Shown piece after piece: positions 55,262-63,945 of a stretch of 64,000 bases of DNA. The stretch comes from Roseiarcus sp963759955 (GTDB lineage Bacteria > Pseudomonadota > Alphaproteobacteria > Rhizobiales > Beijerinckiaceae): NCBI GenBank assembly GCA_963759955.1, contig CAVXCA010000092.1:1-64000 (forward strand). The letters are read 5' to 3'. The notes beneath the pieces are model-generated. The model did not search any database. It had not been told where the DNA came from and worked only from the letters and a program-made list of their open reading frames with translations. Position numbers and translations under genes: made by a program. Each line of letters opens with the position of its first letter. The stretch's first letter is position 1.

Positions 55262-56958
55262 CGGCGGACGTGGCTCGGCCGAGGCGCCGCCTCAACCTTG
55301 CGCGCGGCTTGGCCTATGTCCTGTTCGGCGGCCCGATCGCCGCCGGACTGGCGCTGACGCTCGCGACCGCGTTCGGCTTTCTGCCCGCGCTCGGCGGCGA
55401 CGCGCTCAGCCTCGCGCCGTGGCGCGCGTTGTTCTCCGAAGCGGGCCTTACCGGCTCGCTTCGGCTGACGCTCACGGTCGGCTTCGCGGCGACGGCGCTC
55501 GCTCTCGCGCTTGCCTTCGGCCTGATGGCGGCGCTCGGCGAGCGCGCGCGCGGTCGCGGCTTCGAATATGCGCTGGCGCCGCTGCTCGCCGCGCCCCATG
55601 TCGCGATCGCGATCGGCCTCGCCTTCCTCATCGCGCCGAGCGGCTGGCTGATGCGGCTCTTCAGCCCCTGGGCGACGGGCCTGACCTCGCCGCCCGACTT
55701 CGCCAGCGTCAACGACGCCTACGGCCTCGCCCTCACGCTCGGCCTCGCTCTCAAGGAGACGCCGTTTCTTCTCATCGTCGCCCTCGGCGCGCTGAACCAG
55801 ATTCCGGTCGCGGCGCAAATGCGCGTCGCGCGCTCGCTCGGCTATCGGCCCGCGGCGGCGTGGCTGGAGGTCGTCGCGCCGCAGGTCTATGCGCAGATCC
55901 GCCTGCCGGTCTATGCGGCGCTCGCCTATGCGCTTTCGGTGGTCGACATGGCGCTGGTGCTCGCGCCCTCCCATCCCGCGCCGCTCTCCGTCGTCGGCCT
56001 GCGCTTGTTCATGGCGCCGGATTTGAACCTCGTCTTTCCCGGCGCCGCCGCGGCGACGCTGCAACTCGCGATCGTCATCGCCGCGATCGGCCTTTGGCGC
56101 CTCGGCGAAGTCGGCGTCGCGCGCCTCGGCCGCCTTCGCGTCGCCACGGGCGAGCGGGGCGCCGCGACGCAAATCGCCGCCGTGACTTTGGGCGGCGTGG
56201 CGCTGGCGGCGCTGGCGCTGGCCTTCGCCGCGATTGCGGCGCTGGCGCTGTGGTCGTTCGCGTGGCGCTGGCCGTTCCCCGACGCTCTGCCGGAGAGCTG
56301 GACGCTCGAAGTCTGGCGCCGCAACGGCGCCGAACTCATGCGCCCGCTCGGCGACACGGTCGCGCTCGCCGCCGTCTCCAGCGCGCTGGCGTTGGCGCTG
56401 GCGCTTTGCTGGCTCGAAAGCGACGACCGGGCGGGCCGCGCGCCGCGCACGAGCGCGATCTATATTCCGCTTCTGCTGCCGCAACTCGCCTTTCTTTTCG
56501 GCGCTGAAACGTTCTTCGCCGCGTTGCGTATCGACGGCTCGTTCGCCGCGGTCGCATGGGCGCACGCGCTGTTCGTTTTCCCATACGTGATGTTGGCGCT
56601 GTCGGATTCTTGGCGCGCGCTCGATCCGCGCTATGCGCGCGCCGCCGCCGCGCTCGGCGCGACGCCCTGGCAAACATTCATTTTCGTGAAACTGCCCATT
56701 CTGTTCCGCCCGATCGCCATCGCCTTCGCGATCGGCGTCAGCGTCAGCGTCGCACAATATCTGGCGACGCTGTTCGCCGGCGGCGGGCGCGTGCCCACCT
56801 TGACCACCGAGGCGCTTGCGCTCGCCAGCGGCGGCGACCGGCGCGTGGCTGCGATCGCCGGCTTCCTGCAGGCGTTGCTGCCGATGGCCGTCTATCTCGC
56901 GGCGCTCATGGCGCCGCGCCTCGTCTACGCGAACCGCCGCCAAATGCTGTCGCCATGA
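55237..56958 (+). CDS. ynjC: ABC transporter double permease, YnjC type
   Basis: A 573-residue inner-membrane protein with two fused permease halves of about six helices each. Each half has an EAA-like loop: ARSLGYRPAAAWLEVVAPQV near residue 205 and AAALGATPWQTFIFVKLPIL near 475. Two permease domains in one chain match YnjC and FbpB/ThiP-type iron and thiamine transporters. The ATG at 55237 overlaps the binding-protein gene by 25 bp; a GTG at 55213 is possible but would lengthen the overlap. Confidence 0.88.
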   Translation: MAQALRAIAADVARPRRRLNLARGLAYVLFGGPIAAGLALTLATAFGFLPALGGDALSLAPWRALFSEAGLTGSLRLTLTVGFAATALALALAFGLMAALGERARGRGFEYALAPLLAAPHVAIAIGLAFLIAPSGWLMRLFSPWATGLTSPPDFASVNDAYGLALTLGLALKETPFLLIVALGALNQIPVAAQMRVARSLGYRPAAAWLEVVAPQVYAQIRLPVYAALAYALSVVDMALVLAPSHPAPLSVVGLRLFMAPDLNLVFPGAAAATLQLAIVIAAIGLWRLGEVGVARLGRLRVATGERGAATQIAAVTLGGVALAALALAFAAIAALALWSFAWRWPFPDALPESWTLEVWRRNGAELMRPLGDTVALAAVSSALALALALCWLESDDRAGRAPRTSAIYIPLLLPQLAFLFGAETFFAALRIDGSFAAVAWAHALFVFPYVMLALSDSWRALDPRYARAAAALGATPWQTFIFVKLPILFRPIAIAFAIGVSVSVAQYLATLFAGGGRVPTLTTEALALASGGDRRVAAIAGFLQALLPMAVYLAALMAPRLVYANRRQMLSP

Positions 56959-57623
56959 CCGCGCACACGCTCGAAGTCGACATCGTCGCCATCGCGATCG
57001 GCGCGCGCGCGTTGATGCGCGATCTCTCCTTTTGCGTCGAACCGGGCCGCGCGACGACGATCATGGGGCCGAGCGGGGCAGGCAAGTCGACGCTGCTCGC
57101 CTATATCGGCGGCCATCTCGACCCGCCGTTTTCCGCCCGCGGCCGGGTGATGGTCGATGGCTGCGAAGTGACCGCGCTGCCGCCCGAACGGCGCGGAATC
57201 GGCGTGTTGTTCCAGGACGATCTATTGTTCCCGCACTTATCGGTCGGCGCCAATGTCGCGTTCGGCCTCGACCCGAAAGTGCGCGGGCTCGCGGCGCGGC
57301 GCGCGCGGGTCGAAGCGGCGCTCGCTGAGGCGGGGCTCGCGGGCTTTTCCGATCGCGATCCCGCGGCGCTGTCGGGAGGCCAGCGCGCGCGCGTCGCGCT
57401 GATGCGAACGCTGGTCGCCGCGCCGAAGGCGCTGCTGCTCGACGAGCCGTTCGCCAAGCTCGACCACGCGCTGCGGCGCGAATTCCAGCGCTTCGTGTTC
57501 GACGAGGCCGCGCGGCGCGGCCTGCCGGTGCTGCTGGTCACCCACGAACCCGCCGACGCCGAGGCGGCGGGCGGGCCTGTATTGCGTCTCGACGAATTCG
57601 GCGCGGCGACAAGGGGAGCATGA
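56955..57623 (+). CDS. ynjD: ABC transporter ATP-binding protein, YnjD type
   Basis: A 222-residue ATPase: Walker A GPSGAGKST at residues 38-46, Q-loop in GVLFQDDLLFPHLSVGANVA, signature LSGGQRARVALMR near 135 and Walker B ALLLDEPFAKLDH near 158, H-loop in LLVTHEP. Its ATG overlaps the permease stop (ATGA). With the two preceding genes it forms a complete importer. Confidence 0.92.
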   Translation: MTAHTLEVDIVAIAIGARALMRDLSFCVEPGRATTIMGPSGAGKSTLLAYIGGHLDPPFSARGRVMVDGCEVTALPPERRGIGVLFQDDLLFPHLSVGANVAFGLDPKVRGLAARRARVEAALAEAGLAGFSDRDPAALSGGQRARVALMRTLVAAPKALLLDEPFAKLDHALRREFQRFVFDEAARRGLPVLLVTHEPADAEAAGGPVLRLDEFGAATRGA

Positions 57624-57627
57624 AAAG

Positions 57628-58191
57628 ATGGCGTGCGTTTCGGCCAAGCCGCTCGGCGACTATCCCTGGTTCATCCGGCTGTTCTTTTGGCAGCAGCGGC
57701 GCAAGTATGGGCGCGTGCTCGATCCCGGCCTCATGTGGGGCCGCTCGCCATGGGTGTTCGCGGCGGTGGCGCTGCTCTACGGCGCGCTCGACCGGCGTAC
57801 GTCGCCGCTGCCGCCGGCGCTGCGCTCGCTGGTCACGGTGCGGGTTTCGCAGATCAACCATTGCGCGTTCTGCGTCGACATCAATTCGGCGACGCTCGCC
57901 AAGCGCGGCGTGTCGGAAGACGCGATCATGGAACTCGCGGCCTGGCGCGAAAGCGCGCGCTTTTCGCCCGACGAGCGTCTCGCGCTCGAATACGCCGAGG
58001 CGATGACGCTCAACGCGGTCGACGACGCTCTTCGCGCGCGCCTCAAACAGCGCTGGGACGAGGACGCGATCGTCGAACTGACCGGCCTGATCGCGTTCCA
58101 AAACCTGTCGTCGAAATTCAACGCCGCGCTCGACGTGCCCGCGCAAGGGTTCTGCCGCCTGCCGGGAATCTCGGCGGACGCGCAAGCCTAG
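57628..58191 (+). CDS. Carboxymuconolactone decarboxylase/AhpD-like protein (YnjA-like)
   Basis: A 187-residue all-helical protein. The AhpD core has Cys79 and Cys82 in QINHCAFCVDINSATL, a CxxC redox pair with the preceding His, as in alkylhydroperoxidase AhpD, and AVYEYAEAMT-like LALEYAEAMTLN near residue 120. It starts four bases after ynjD, so it is the last gene of the operon. YnjA of E. coli is of the same family. It may handle a thiol-redox step linked with the oxidoreductase at the head of the operon (inference). Confidence 0.88.
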   Translation: MACVSAKPLGDYPWFIRLFFWQQRRKYGRVLDPGLMWGRSPWVFAAVALLYGALDRRTSPLPPALRSLVTVRVSQINHCAFCVDINSATLAKRGVSEDAIMELAAWRESARFSPDERLALEYAEAMTLNAVDDALRARLKQRWDEDAIVELTGLIAFQNLSSKFNAALDVPAQGFCRLPGISADAQA

Positions 58192-58200
58192 CGCCGCCTC

Positions 58201-58941
58201 TCAGCTGCCCGCGGCGGGCGTCGTCGGCCCGAAACGCGCTTCGAACGCCGCGCGAAGCGCCGCGTCGACATCGTCCATCGAAGCGCTGCGGCCGAGATCG
58301 CGAAGGCTAGTCACGCCGTAATGGGCTTCGCCGATGCCGCAGGGCACGATGCCCTGGAAATGCGCGAGATCCGGCGCGACATTGAGCGAAACGCCGTGGA
58401 ACGAGACCCAGCGGCGAACGCGAATGCCGATCGCGGCAATCTTGTCCTCGGCCATCGCGCCGTCGATGCCGCGCGGCTTGTCCGGCCGCGCGACCCAGAC
58501 GCCGACGCGGGTCTCGCGGGTTTCGCCTGTGACTCCAAGCGCTTGCAGCGCGTCGATCAACCAACCCTCCAACGCCGCGACGAACGCGCGCACGTCTGGC
58601 CGGCGGCGCTTGAGATCGAGCATGACATAGACGACCCGCTGCCCCGGCCCGTGATAGGTGAACTGCCCGCCGCGCCCGGCGCGAAACACGGGAAAGCGGG
58701 CGTCGAGTAGGTCGGCCGGCTTGGCGCTGGTGCCGGCGGTGTAGAGCGGCGGATGTTCGAGGAGCCAGACCCGTTCGGGAGCGCGCCCTTCGGCGATGGC
58801 GTCCGCGCGCGCCTCCATTTCGGCGAGGGCTTGCGGATAGTCGGTCAGGCCGGGCGTGACGAGCCATTCGACCGAGGGCGAGCCGGGGGCGGGGAGGAAG
58901 CGCGCCTGGAGCGCGTGGCGGGGGGTGGAGACGAGATTCAT
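58201..58941 (-). CDS. lipB: Octanoyl-[acyl-carrier protein]:protein octanoyltransferase
   Basis: A 246-residue LipB that transfers octanoyl from ACP to lipoyl domains. PGSPSVEWLVTPGL begins the fold; WLLEHPPLYTAGTSA near residue 59 and FTYHGPGQRVVYVMLDL near 94 follow; the catalytic Lys167 is in EDKIAAIGIRV and Cys201 in GIVPCGIGEAHYG. The frame continues upstream to 59379 through a helix-turn-helix protein, but LipB proteins start here and the upstream stretch is explained by a frameshift in the antitoxin. ATG 58941 lies nine bases after the antitoxin stop predicted on correction. Confidence 0.93.
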   Translation of the reverse strand: MNLVSTPRHALQARFLPAPGSPSVEWLVTPGLTDYPQALAEMEARADAIAEGRAPERVWLLEHPPLYTAGTSAKPADLLDARFPVFRAGRGGQFTYHGPGQRVVYVMLDLKRRRPDVRAFVAALEGWLIDALQALGVTGETRETRVGVWVARPDKPRGIDGAMAEDKIAAIGIRVRRWVSFHGVSLNVAPDLAHFQGIVPCGIGEAHYGVTSLRDLGRSASMDDVDAALRAAFEARFGPTTPAAGS

Positions 58942-58949
58942 CGGACCGG

Positions 58950-59379
58950 TCAAGAGCGAGCCGCCGCTGCGGCGGTCTTCGCGCTCCGTTTCGTCGAACC
59001 CTTCGCTTCGCGCATTCGCTTGTCCGCTCGCGGGCGTGTTCGAAGAGGTCCGGCCTCGCCGATTTCCTTGATTTCGCACCGTTTCGCCTTCAGGAAACGT
59101 CACCATCAATTGAAGATCGCCGCCGATCGCTCGCACGTAGTCGCGCAGCGTCGAGAGCTTCATGTCGGCTCGCTTCTCGAACCGGGATACGTACACTTGC
59201 CGGCCGCCGAGTCGCTCGGCGACTTGCTCCTGGGTCACGCGTCTGGCTCGGCGCAGGTCACGCAAGGCCATCTCCTCGGCGATCAGCGCCGCGGCCCGCG
59301 CTTTGATGCGAGCCTGACGCTCGGGAGGAAGGGACGCAATCACTTCGTCCGACGGCACGGCGCGATATTTCGTCGTCAT
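58950..59379 (-). pseudogene. XRE-family antitoxin (HigA-like) with one probable frameshift
   Basis: The ATG at 59379 overlaps the toxin stop (ATGA). Residues 40-90 are a helix-turn-helix (DLRRARRVTQEQVAERLGGR, then QVYVSRFEKRADMKLSTLRD), and GGDLQLMVTFPEGETV follows as in HigA-type antitoxins. In the given frame translation runs on into lipB. If one base near 59,076 is dropped it continues EIKEIGEAGPLRTRP and ends TAAAAARS with a stop at 58950-58952, giving 142 residues, a normal antitoxin with a Lys/Ala-rich tail. The antitoxin binds and blocks the toxin and represses the operon. Confidence 0.75.
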
Positions 59380-59744
59380 TTTAGTTCCTTCGTTGCGCGC
59401 AGCGCGGCGATATGCTCGTCGAACCTTTGATCCGCTTTTTCAATCAGGCCCCGGTAGAACCGCTTCTGCGAGACGCCGGACTTGTCGCCGGCGACCAGCA
59501 AGATCGCCTTGCGGGCCGAATCGAAGGCGTAGGCGACGCGCCAAACGCCGCCCGCAGCGTCGAAGCGCAGCTCCTTCATGTTCGCGTGCTTCGAGCCCGA
59601 CAGAGTATCGGCGCCCGGCCGCTTCATCCACGGTCCCGCGACTTTAAGAAGTTCCGCCATCGCCAGCAATTCGTCCTGGACGGACTCCTCCAACCTATCA
59701 AACTCGGCCCGGAAGACGGGATGAAATGCGACCGCCCAATCCAT
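59376..59744 (-). CDS. RelE/ParE-family toxin (HigB/Gp49-like)
   Basis: A 122-residue protein: FHPVFRAEFDRLEESVQDEL at the start, MKELRFDAAGGVWRVAYAFD near residue 57 and ILLVAGDKSGVSQKRFYRGL near 80, which follow the Gp49/HigB pattern (ELR...WR..Y.....ILL..F.K). Such toxins cut mRNA on the ribosome. Toxin-first order with a 4-bp overlap is the higBA arrangement. The pair probably forms an operon with lipB. Confidence 0.88.
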   Translation of the reverse strand: MDWAVAFHPVFRAEFDRLEESVQDELLAMAELLKVAGPWMKRPGADTLSGSKHANMKELRFDAAGGVWRVAYAFDSARKAILLVAGDKSGVSQKRFYRGLIEKADQRFDEHIAALRATKELK

Positions 59745-59857
59745 CGGGTGTATACCTTGTAGGGCATATATATCGCAAGGCGTTTCTGCAATCGGCCGCG
59801 CCGTTTGGCGACGGTTTCATCGAGCGGGTTCCCGCGGCGCTTTGTCCGTCCCCTAGT

Positions 59858-61030
59858 TCATTCGCTCTTCGCGAACAGCTCGCGCCCGATCAGCATCCGC
59901 CTTATCTCGCTCGTCCCCGCGCCGATCTCGTAGAGCTTGGCGTCGCGCAGCAGGCGGCCGACCGGGTAGTCATTGGTGTAGCCGTTGCCCCCTAGGATCT
60001 GGATCGCGTCGAGCGCGACTTGGGTGGCGCGTTCGGCGGCGTAGAGGATGGCGCCGGCGGCGTCCTCGCGCGTCGTCTCGCCGCGGTCGCAGGCTTTCGC
60101 CACCGCGTAAACGTAGGAGCGGGCGGCGTTCATCGCGACGTACATGTCGGCGAGCTTGCCCTGGACGAGCTGGAAGGCGCCGATCGGCTGGCCGAACTGC
60201 TTGCGTTGATGGGCATAGGGCAGGGCGACGTCCAGCGCCGCCTGCATGATGCCGAGCGGTCCGGCCGCGAGCACGACGCGCTCGTAATCGAGCCCGCTCA
60301 TCAGCACATTGACGCCGCGCCCGAGCTCGCCGACCAGGTTCTCCGCGGGAACTTCGCAGTCCTGGAAAATCAGCTCGGAAGTGTCGGAGCCGCGCATGCC
60401 GAGCTTGTCGAGCTTCGTCCCGTGCGAAAACCCCTTCATGCCGCGCTCGATCAGGAACGCGCTGATGCCACGCGCGCCTGCGCTCGGGTCGGTCTTGGCG
60501 TAGACGATCAGCGCATCGGCGACGGGGCCGTTGGTGATCCACATCTTCGCGCCGTTGAGGACGAAGCGGTCGCCCTTCTTTTCGGCGCGGGTCGTCATCG
60601 AGACGACGTCGGAGCCGGCGCCGGGCTCGGACATCGCCAGCGCGCCGACGTGCTCGCCGGAAATCAGCTTGGGCAGATAGCGCCGCTTCTGCGCTTCATT
60701 GCCGTTGCGCACGATTTGATTGATGCAGAGATTGGAATGGGCGCCGTAGGAAAGGCCGACCGAGGCCGAAGCGCGCGAGACTTCCTCGACCGCGATGCAA
60801 TGCTCGAGATAGCCGAGGCCGAGGCCGCCGTATTCCTCCGGCGCGGTGATCCCGTGCAGGCCGAGCGCGCCCATCTTGGGCCAGAGGTCGCGCGGAAAGA
60901 GATTGTCGCGATCGATCGCCGCGGCGCGCGGCGCGATCTCTCCTTCGGCGAATTCGCGCGTCGATTCGCGGATCATTTCGGCGCTTTCGCCGAGGTCGAA
61001 ATTGAGGGTGGCGGGACGATTGGGGATCAT
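59858..61030 (-). CDS. ivd: Isovaleryl-CoA dehydrogenase
   Basis: A 390-residue FAD acyl-CoA dehydrogenase of leucine breakdown. LNFDLGESAEMIRESTREFA opens the N-terminal helical domain; AMSEPGAGSDVVSM and MWITNGPVADALIVYAKTDP form the FAD and substrate site; the catalytic Glu in GLDYERVVLAAGPLGIMQ is at the position specific to isovaleryl-CoA dehydrogenase rather than in the C-terminal helix used by most relatives. GGNGYTNDYPVGRLLRDAKL closes the chain. ATG 61030 is preferred over an in-frame start 20 residues upstream. No liuBCD partner genes follow in the window. Confidence 0.92.
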   Translation of the reverse strand: MIPNRPATLNFDLGESAEMIRESTREFAEGEIAPRAAAIDRDNLFPRDLWPKMGALGLHGITAPEEYGGLGLGYLEHCIAVEEVSRASASVGLSYGAHSNLCINQIVRNGNEAQKRRYLPKLISGEHVGALAMSEPGAGSDVVSMTTRAEKKGDRFVLNGAKMWITNGPVADALIVYAKTDPSAGARGISAFLIERGMKGFSHGTKLDKLGMRGSDTSELIFQDCEVPAENLVGELGRGVNVLMSGLDYERVVLAAGPLGIMQAALDVALPYAHQRKQFGQPIGAFQLVQGKLADMYVAMNAARSYVYAVAKACDRGETTREDAAGAILYAAERATQVALDAIQILGGNGYTNDYPVGRLLRDAKLYEIGAGTSEIRRMLIGRELFAKSE

Positions 61031-61224
61031 TCTGAGTAAACTCTTTCCTTCATGAGGCGTCTTGCTCGTCCTCGCGCCATTAAGGCTCATTTGTCCAGCT
61101 TCGCCAAGGACGAATTGCCCGAGTGAACGCGTCCGCGGCGTCCGCTGGCGGGATCGCGCTTGTTGCGCTATGGCGGCCGGCCAGGAATTCCGTCACGTTG
61201 TTTCTAAGAGGCGCCGCGCCGGCC

Positions 61225-62016
61225 ATGGTTCAATCCTTCCTCTCCGACGGCGTGCGCATCGCCTTCATCGACGTCGCGCCGGAGGCGCCCGACCTTCGCG
61301 AGCCGATCGTGCTGATCCATGGCTTCGCCTCCAATCACCGCATCAATTGGGTCAATCCGCGCTGGGTGGAGACGTTGTCCAAGGCGGGCCGGCGCGTCGT
61401 CGCCTTCGACAATCGCGGCCACGGCGCAAGCGAAAAGCTCTATGATCCCGAAGCCTATCGCTCGGAAATCATGGCGCGCGACGCGGCGAACCTGATCGAT
61501 CACCTGCGGATCGAGCGGGCCGACGTGATGGGCTATTCCATGGGGGCGCGCATCGCGAGCTTCCTCGCGCTCGCCAGACCGGAGCGTGTGCGCACACTGA
61601 TTCTCGGCGGCCTCGGCGATCGTCTCGTCAAGGGCGTCGGCCTGCCGCTCGGCATCGCCGAGGCGATGGAGGCGCCGTCGTTGGACGCTCTGAGCGATCC
61701 GACGCAGCGTATGTTCCGCGCCTTCGCCGAGCAGACCAAGAGCGACCTCGCGGCGCTCGCCGCCTGCATCCGCGGCTCGCGCCAGACGCTTGATGAGGCG
61801 GAGGTCGCACGCATCGCTTGTCCGACGCTCGTCGCCGTGGGAACGCGCGACGAGGTGGCGGGCGACCCGCATCGCCTCGCGGCGATGTTCGCGCGGGGCG
61901 AAGCGCTGGAGATACCCGGGCGGGACCACAATCTGGCGGTCGGCGACAAAGTCTATAAGGCGGGCGTGTTGGCCTTTCTGGCGAGGGCGAGCGAGCCTTC
62001 GCCGGCCTTGCGCTGA
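61225..62016 (+). CDS. Alpha/beta hydrolase
   Basis: A 263-residue hydrolase: oxyanion loop PIVLIHGFASNHRINW near residue 27, the Asn-Arg-Gly loop VAFDNRGHGASEKLYDP, nucleophile Ser105 in VMGYSMGAR, the acid Asp in VGTRDEVAGDP and His in PGRDHNLAVGD. This resembles the dihydrolipoamide-acyltransferase-like or 3-oxoadipate enol-lactonase branch; substrate unknown. The ATG at 61225 is preferred to 61123, since the family fold starts within ten residues of it. Confidence 0.88.
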   Translation: MVQSFLSDGVRIAFIDVAPEAPDLREPIVLIHGFASNHRINWVNPRWVETLSKAGRRVVAFDNRGHGASEKLYDPEAYRSEIMARDAANLIDHLRIERADVMGYSMGARIASFLALARPERVRTLILGGLGDRLVKGVGLPLGIAEAMEAPSLDALSDPTQRMFRAFAEQTKSDLAALAACIRGSRQTLDEAEVARIACPTLVAVGTRDEVAGDPHRLAAMFARGEALEIPGRDHNLAVGDKVYKAGVLAFLARASEPSPALR

Positions 62017-62095
62017 GGCGCGCCGACACGCGCGCGTCACGTCGGCGCAATATGCTATAGTTTTGAATGGCGAGGCGCTCACGAAGGCGAAGCCC

Positions 62096-63712
62096 ATGAC
62101 GACGATCTCCGCGACGAACTCAGACCAGCTTCCTCCGCCTTCGCCCGCGCCGGTTCCGGCGCCGACGGCGCAGACGTCCGCCCGCGAAGCGCTCGAAGCG
62201 ATTCTCTTGGTCCGCGAGGACGTCCGGCGCGAATCCGAACAACTCTTGAAGAGCTGGCGCGACGCGATCGCGCTTTCGGCCTACCGTCCGTCCGCCAAGA
62301 ACCTCGCGCGCTATCTGGCGCTTCGACGCCACGATCTCTCCGACTTGCAGCCGACGCTGTCCGCGCTCGGCCTTTCCTCCCTCGGGCGTTGCGAGGGCCA
62401 TGTCATGGCCAATCTCGACGCCGTCGCGGCGGCGCTTTCGCGGATCTGCGGCGCCGACGGCGAACCCTTTCCCGACGCCGACGTTTGGTCGGAGGGCGAG
62501 CGTCTTCTCGCCGCCCAGCGCCGCGCGTTGTTCGGGCAGGAAAACAGAGCGACGGCGATCATGGTCACTTTGCCGACCGAAGCGGCGAGCGACCCCGCGC
62601 TGGTCGAGACGTTCGTCGCCACCGGATTGGATTGCGCTCGGATCAACTGCGCGCACGATGACGAGCAGGCGTGGGTCGCCATGGTCAAGCACGTCAGGCA
62701 GGCCGCCAAGAAATTCGGCCGCGATTGCAAGATCCTGATGGATCTGCCCGGACCGAAATGTCGCGTCGAAACGCTTTGGCCGAAGAAGCCCGAGCGGATT
62801 CATGTCGGCGAATGCTTTCGCCTCGCGGTTTCTCCCGGCCAAGCGAATGTCGCCGCCATGCCGGTCGTCACGGTCGGGTTCCCCGAAGTCGTCGCGAATC
62901 TGCCTCTCCAGGCGCAGGTTTGGATCGACGACGGCAAGATCCGCGGCCGTGTCGTCGGCGTGGAAGGAAAAGACCGGATCGTCGAAGTCGTCGGCGCCCG
63001 CGCCAAAGGCGAAAAGCTTCGCCTCGAGAAGGGCGTTAATTTTCCCGGGACGCCGCTCGACCTGCCCGCCCTTTCCGCCGACGACCTCGCGGCGCTGCCC
63101 GCGATCGCCAGGGATGCGGACATGGTCGGCTTCTCCTTCGTCCAGCGGCCCCAGGACATCGTCGATCTCGACCGGGCGATCGCAGCGGCGAGGCCCGGCC
63201 GGTCGGCGATGCCGCTCGTGCTCAAGATCGAGACGCGCGAGGCGGTGCGCAATCTGCCGGGTTTGATCGTTCAGGCGGCGGGGACGCGTCCGACCGCCGT
63301 CATGATCGCGCGCGGCGACCTCGCGGTGGAGCTCGGGCACATCCGCATGGCCGAAATCCAGGAAGAGATCCTCTGGCTTTGCGAAGCCGCGCGGATTCCC
63401 GTGGTCTGGGCGACGCAGGTGCTCGACGACCTCGTCAAAGACGGGCTGCCCAGCCGGGCGGAGACCACCGACGCCGCGATGGCTCAGCGCGCCGAGTGCG
63501 TCATGCTCAACAAGGGGCCGCACGTCGTCGAAGCGATTCGCTTCCTGTCGGACATCGTCGGCAAGATGAGCCGTCACCAAACCAAGAAATACTCGCTGCT
63601 CGGCGCGCTGCACTCCTGGCCGCTCGACGCGCTGGCGATCGAACCGCGCCCGCGCGCCGGCGCGACGAAAGCGAACGCTTCGCCGCCGAGCGCGGCGGCG
63701 CCGGGGGCCTAA
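62096..63712 (+). CDS. Pyruvate kinase-like protein with N-terminal extension
   Basis: A 538-residue protein. Residues 1-150 are a Pro-rich start and a helical domain (ALEAILLVREDVRRESEQLL) not found in ordinary pyruvate kinase. The core shows ILMDLPGPKCRVETL (cf. LxDxxGPKxR), a B-domain, LVLKIETREAVRNLPGL with the catalytic Lys, MIARGDLAVELG with the Mg ligand Asp, and PVVWATQVLDDLVKDGLPSR with SRAETTDAAMA. It ends soon after and lacks the usual C-terminal allosteric domain. Some substitutions, such as VTLPTEAASDP where TxGPAS is usual, suggest altered chemistry. I call it a family member, not proven Pyk. Confidence 0.8.
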   Translation: MTTISATNSDQLPPPSPAPVPAPTAQTSAREALEAILLVREDVRRESEQLLKSWRDAIALSAYRPSAKNLARYLALRRHDLSDLQPTLSALGLSSLGRCEGHVMANLDAVAAALSRICGADGEPFPDADVWSEGERLLAAQRRALFGQENRATAIMVTLPTEAASDPALVETFVATGLDCARINCAHDDEQAWVAMVKHVRQAAKKFGRDCKILMDLPGPKCRVETLWPKKPERIHVGECFRLAVSPGQANVAAMPVVTVGFPEVVANLPLQAQVWIDDGKIRGRVVGVEGKDRIVEVVGARAKGEKLRLEKGVNFPGTPLDLPALSADDLAALPAIARDADMVGFSFVQRPQDIVDLDRAIAAARPGRSAMPLVLKIETREAVRNLPGLIVQAAGTRPTAVMIARGDLAVELGHIRMAEIQEEILWLCEAARIPVVWATQVLDDLVKDGLPSRAETTDAAMAQRAECVMLNKGPHVVEAIRFLSDIVGKMSRHQTKKYSLLGALHSWPLDALAIEPRPRAGATKANASPPSAAAPGA

Positions 63713-63945
63713 TCCGCATCGCCGCACGGGAATTCCTTGACTTTGTGCGGCGCATCATCGATAAGGCGCTTACCGTTCGATGAGCGGTCGATGCGCGCCG
63801 GCTGCGTGAAGGGCGAGTTTGTCCTCCTGCTGAGCGCCTGTTTGTAAGCCGCTCGATCGCCCGGACACGCGGGGCGTCCCCTTCAACGAATATTCGCCGC
63901 GGCGCGGGCCTCCCGCGCCCTTGCGGCTGTTTGAAAGACACACCA

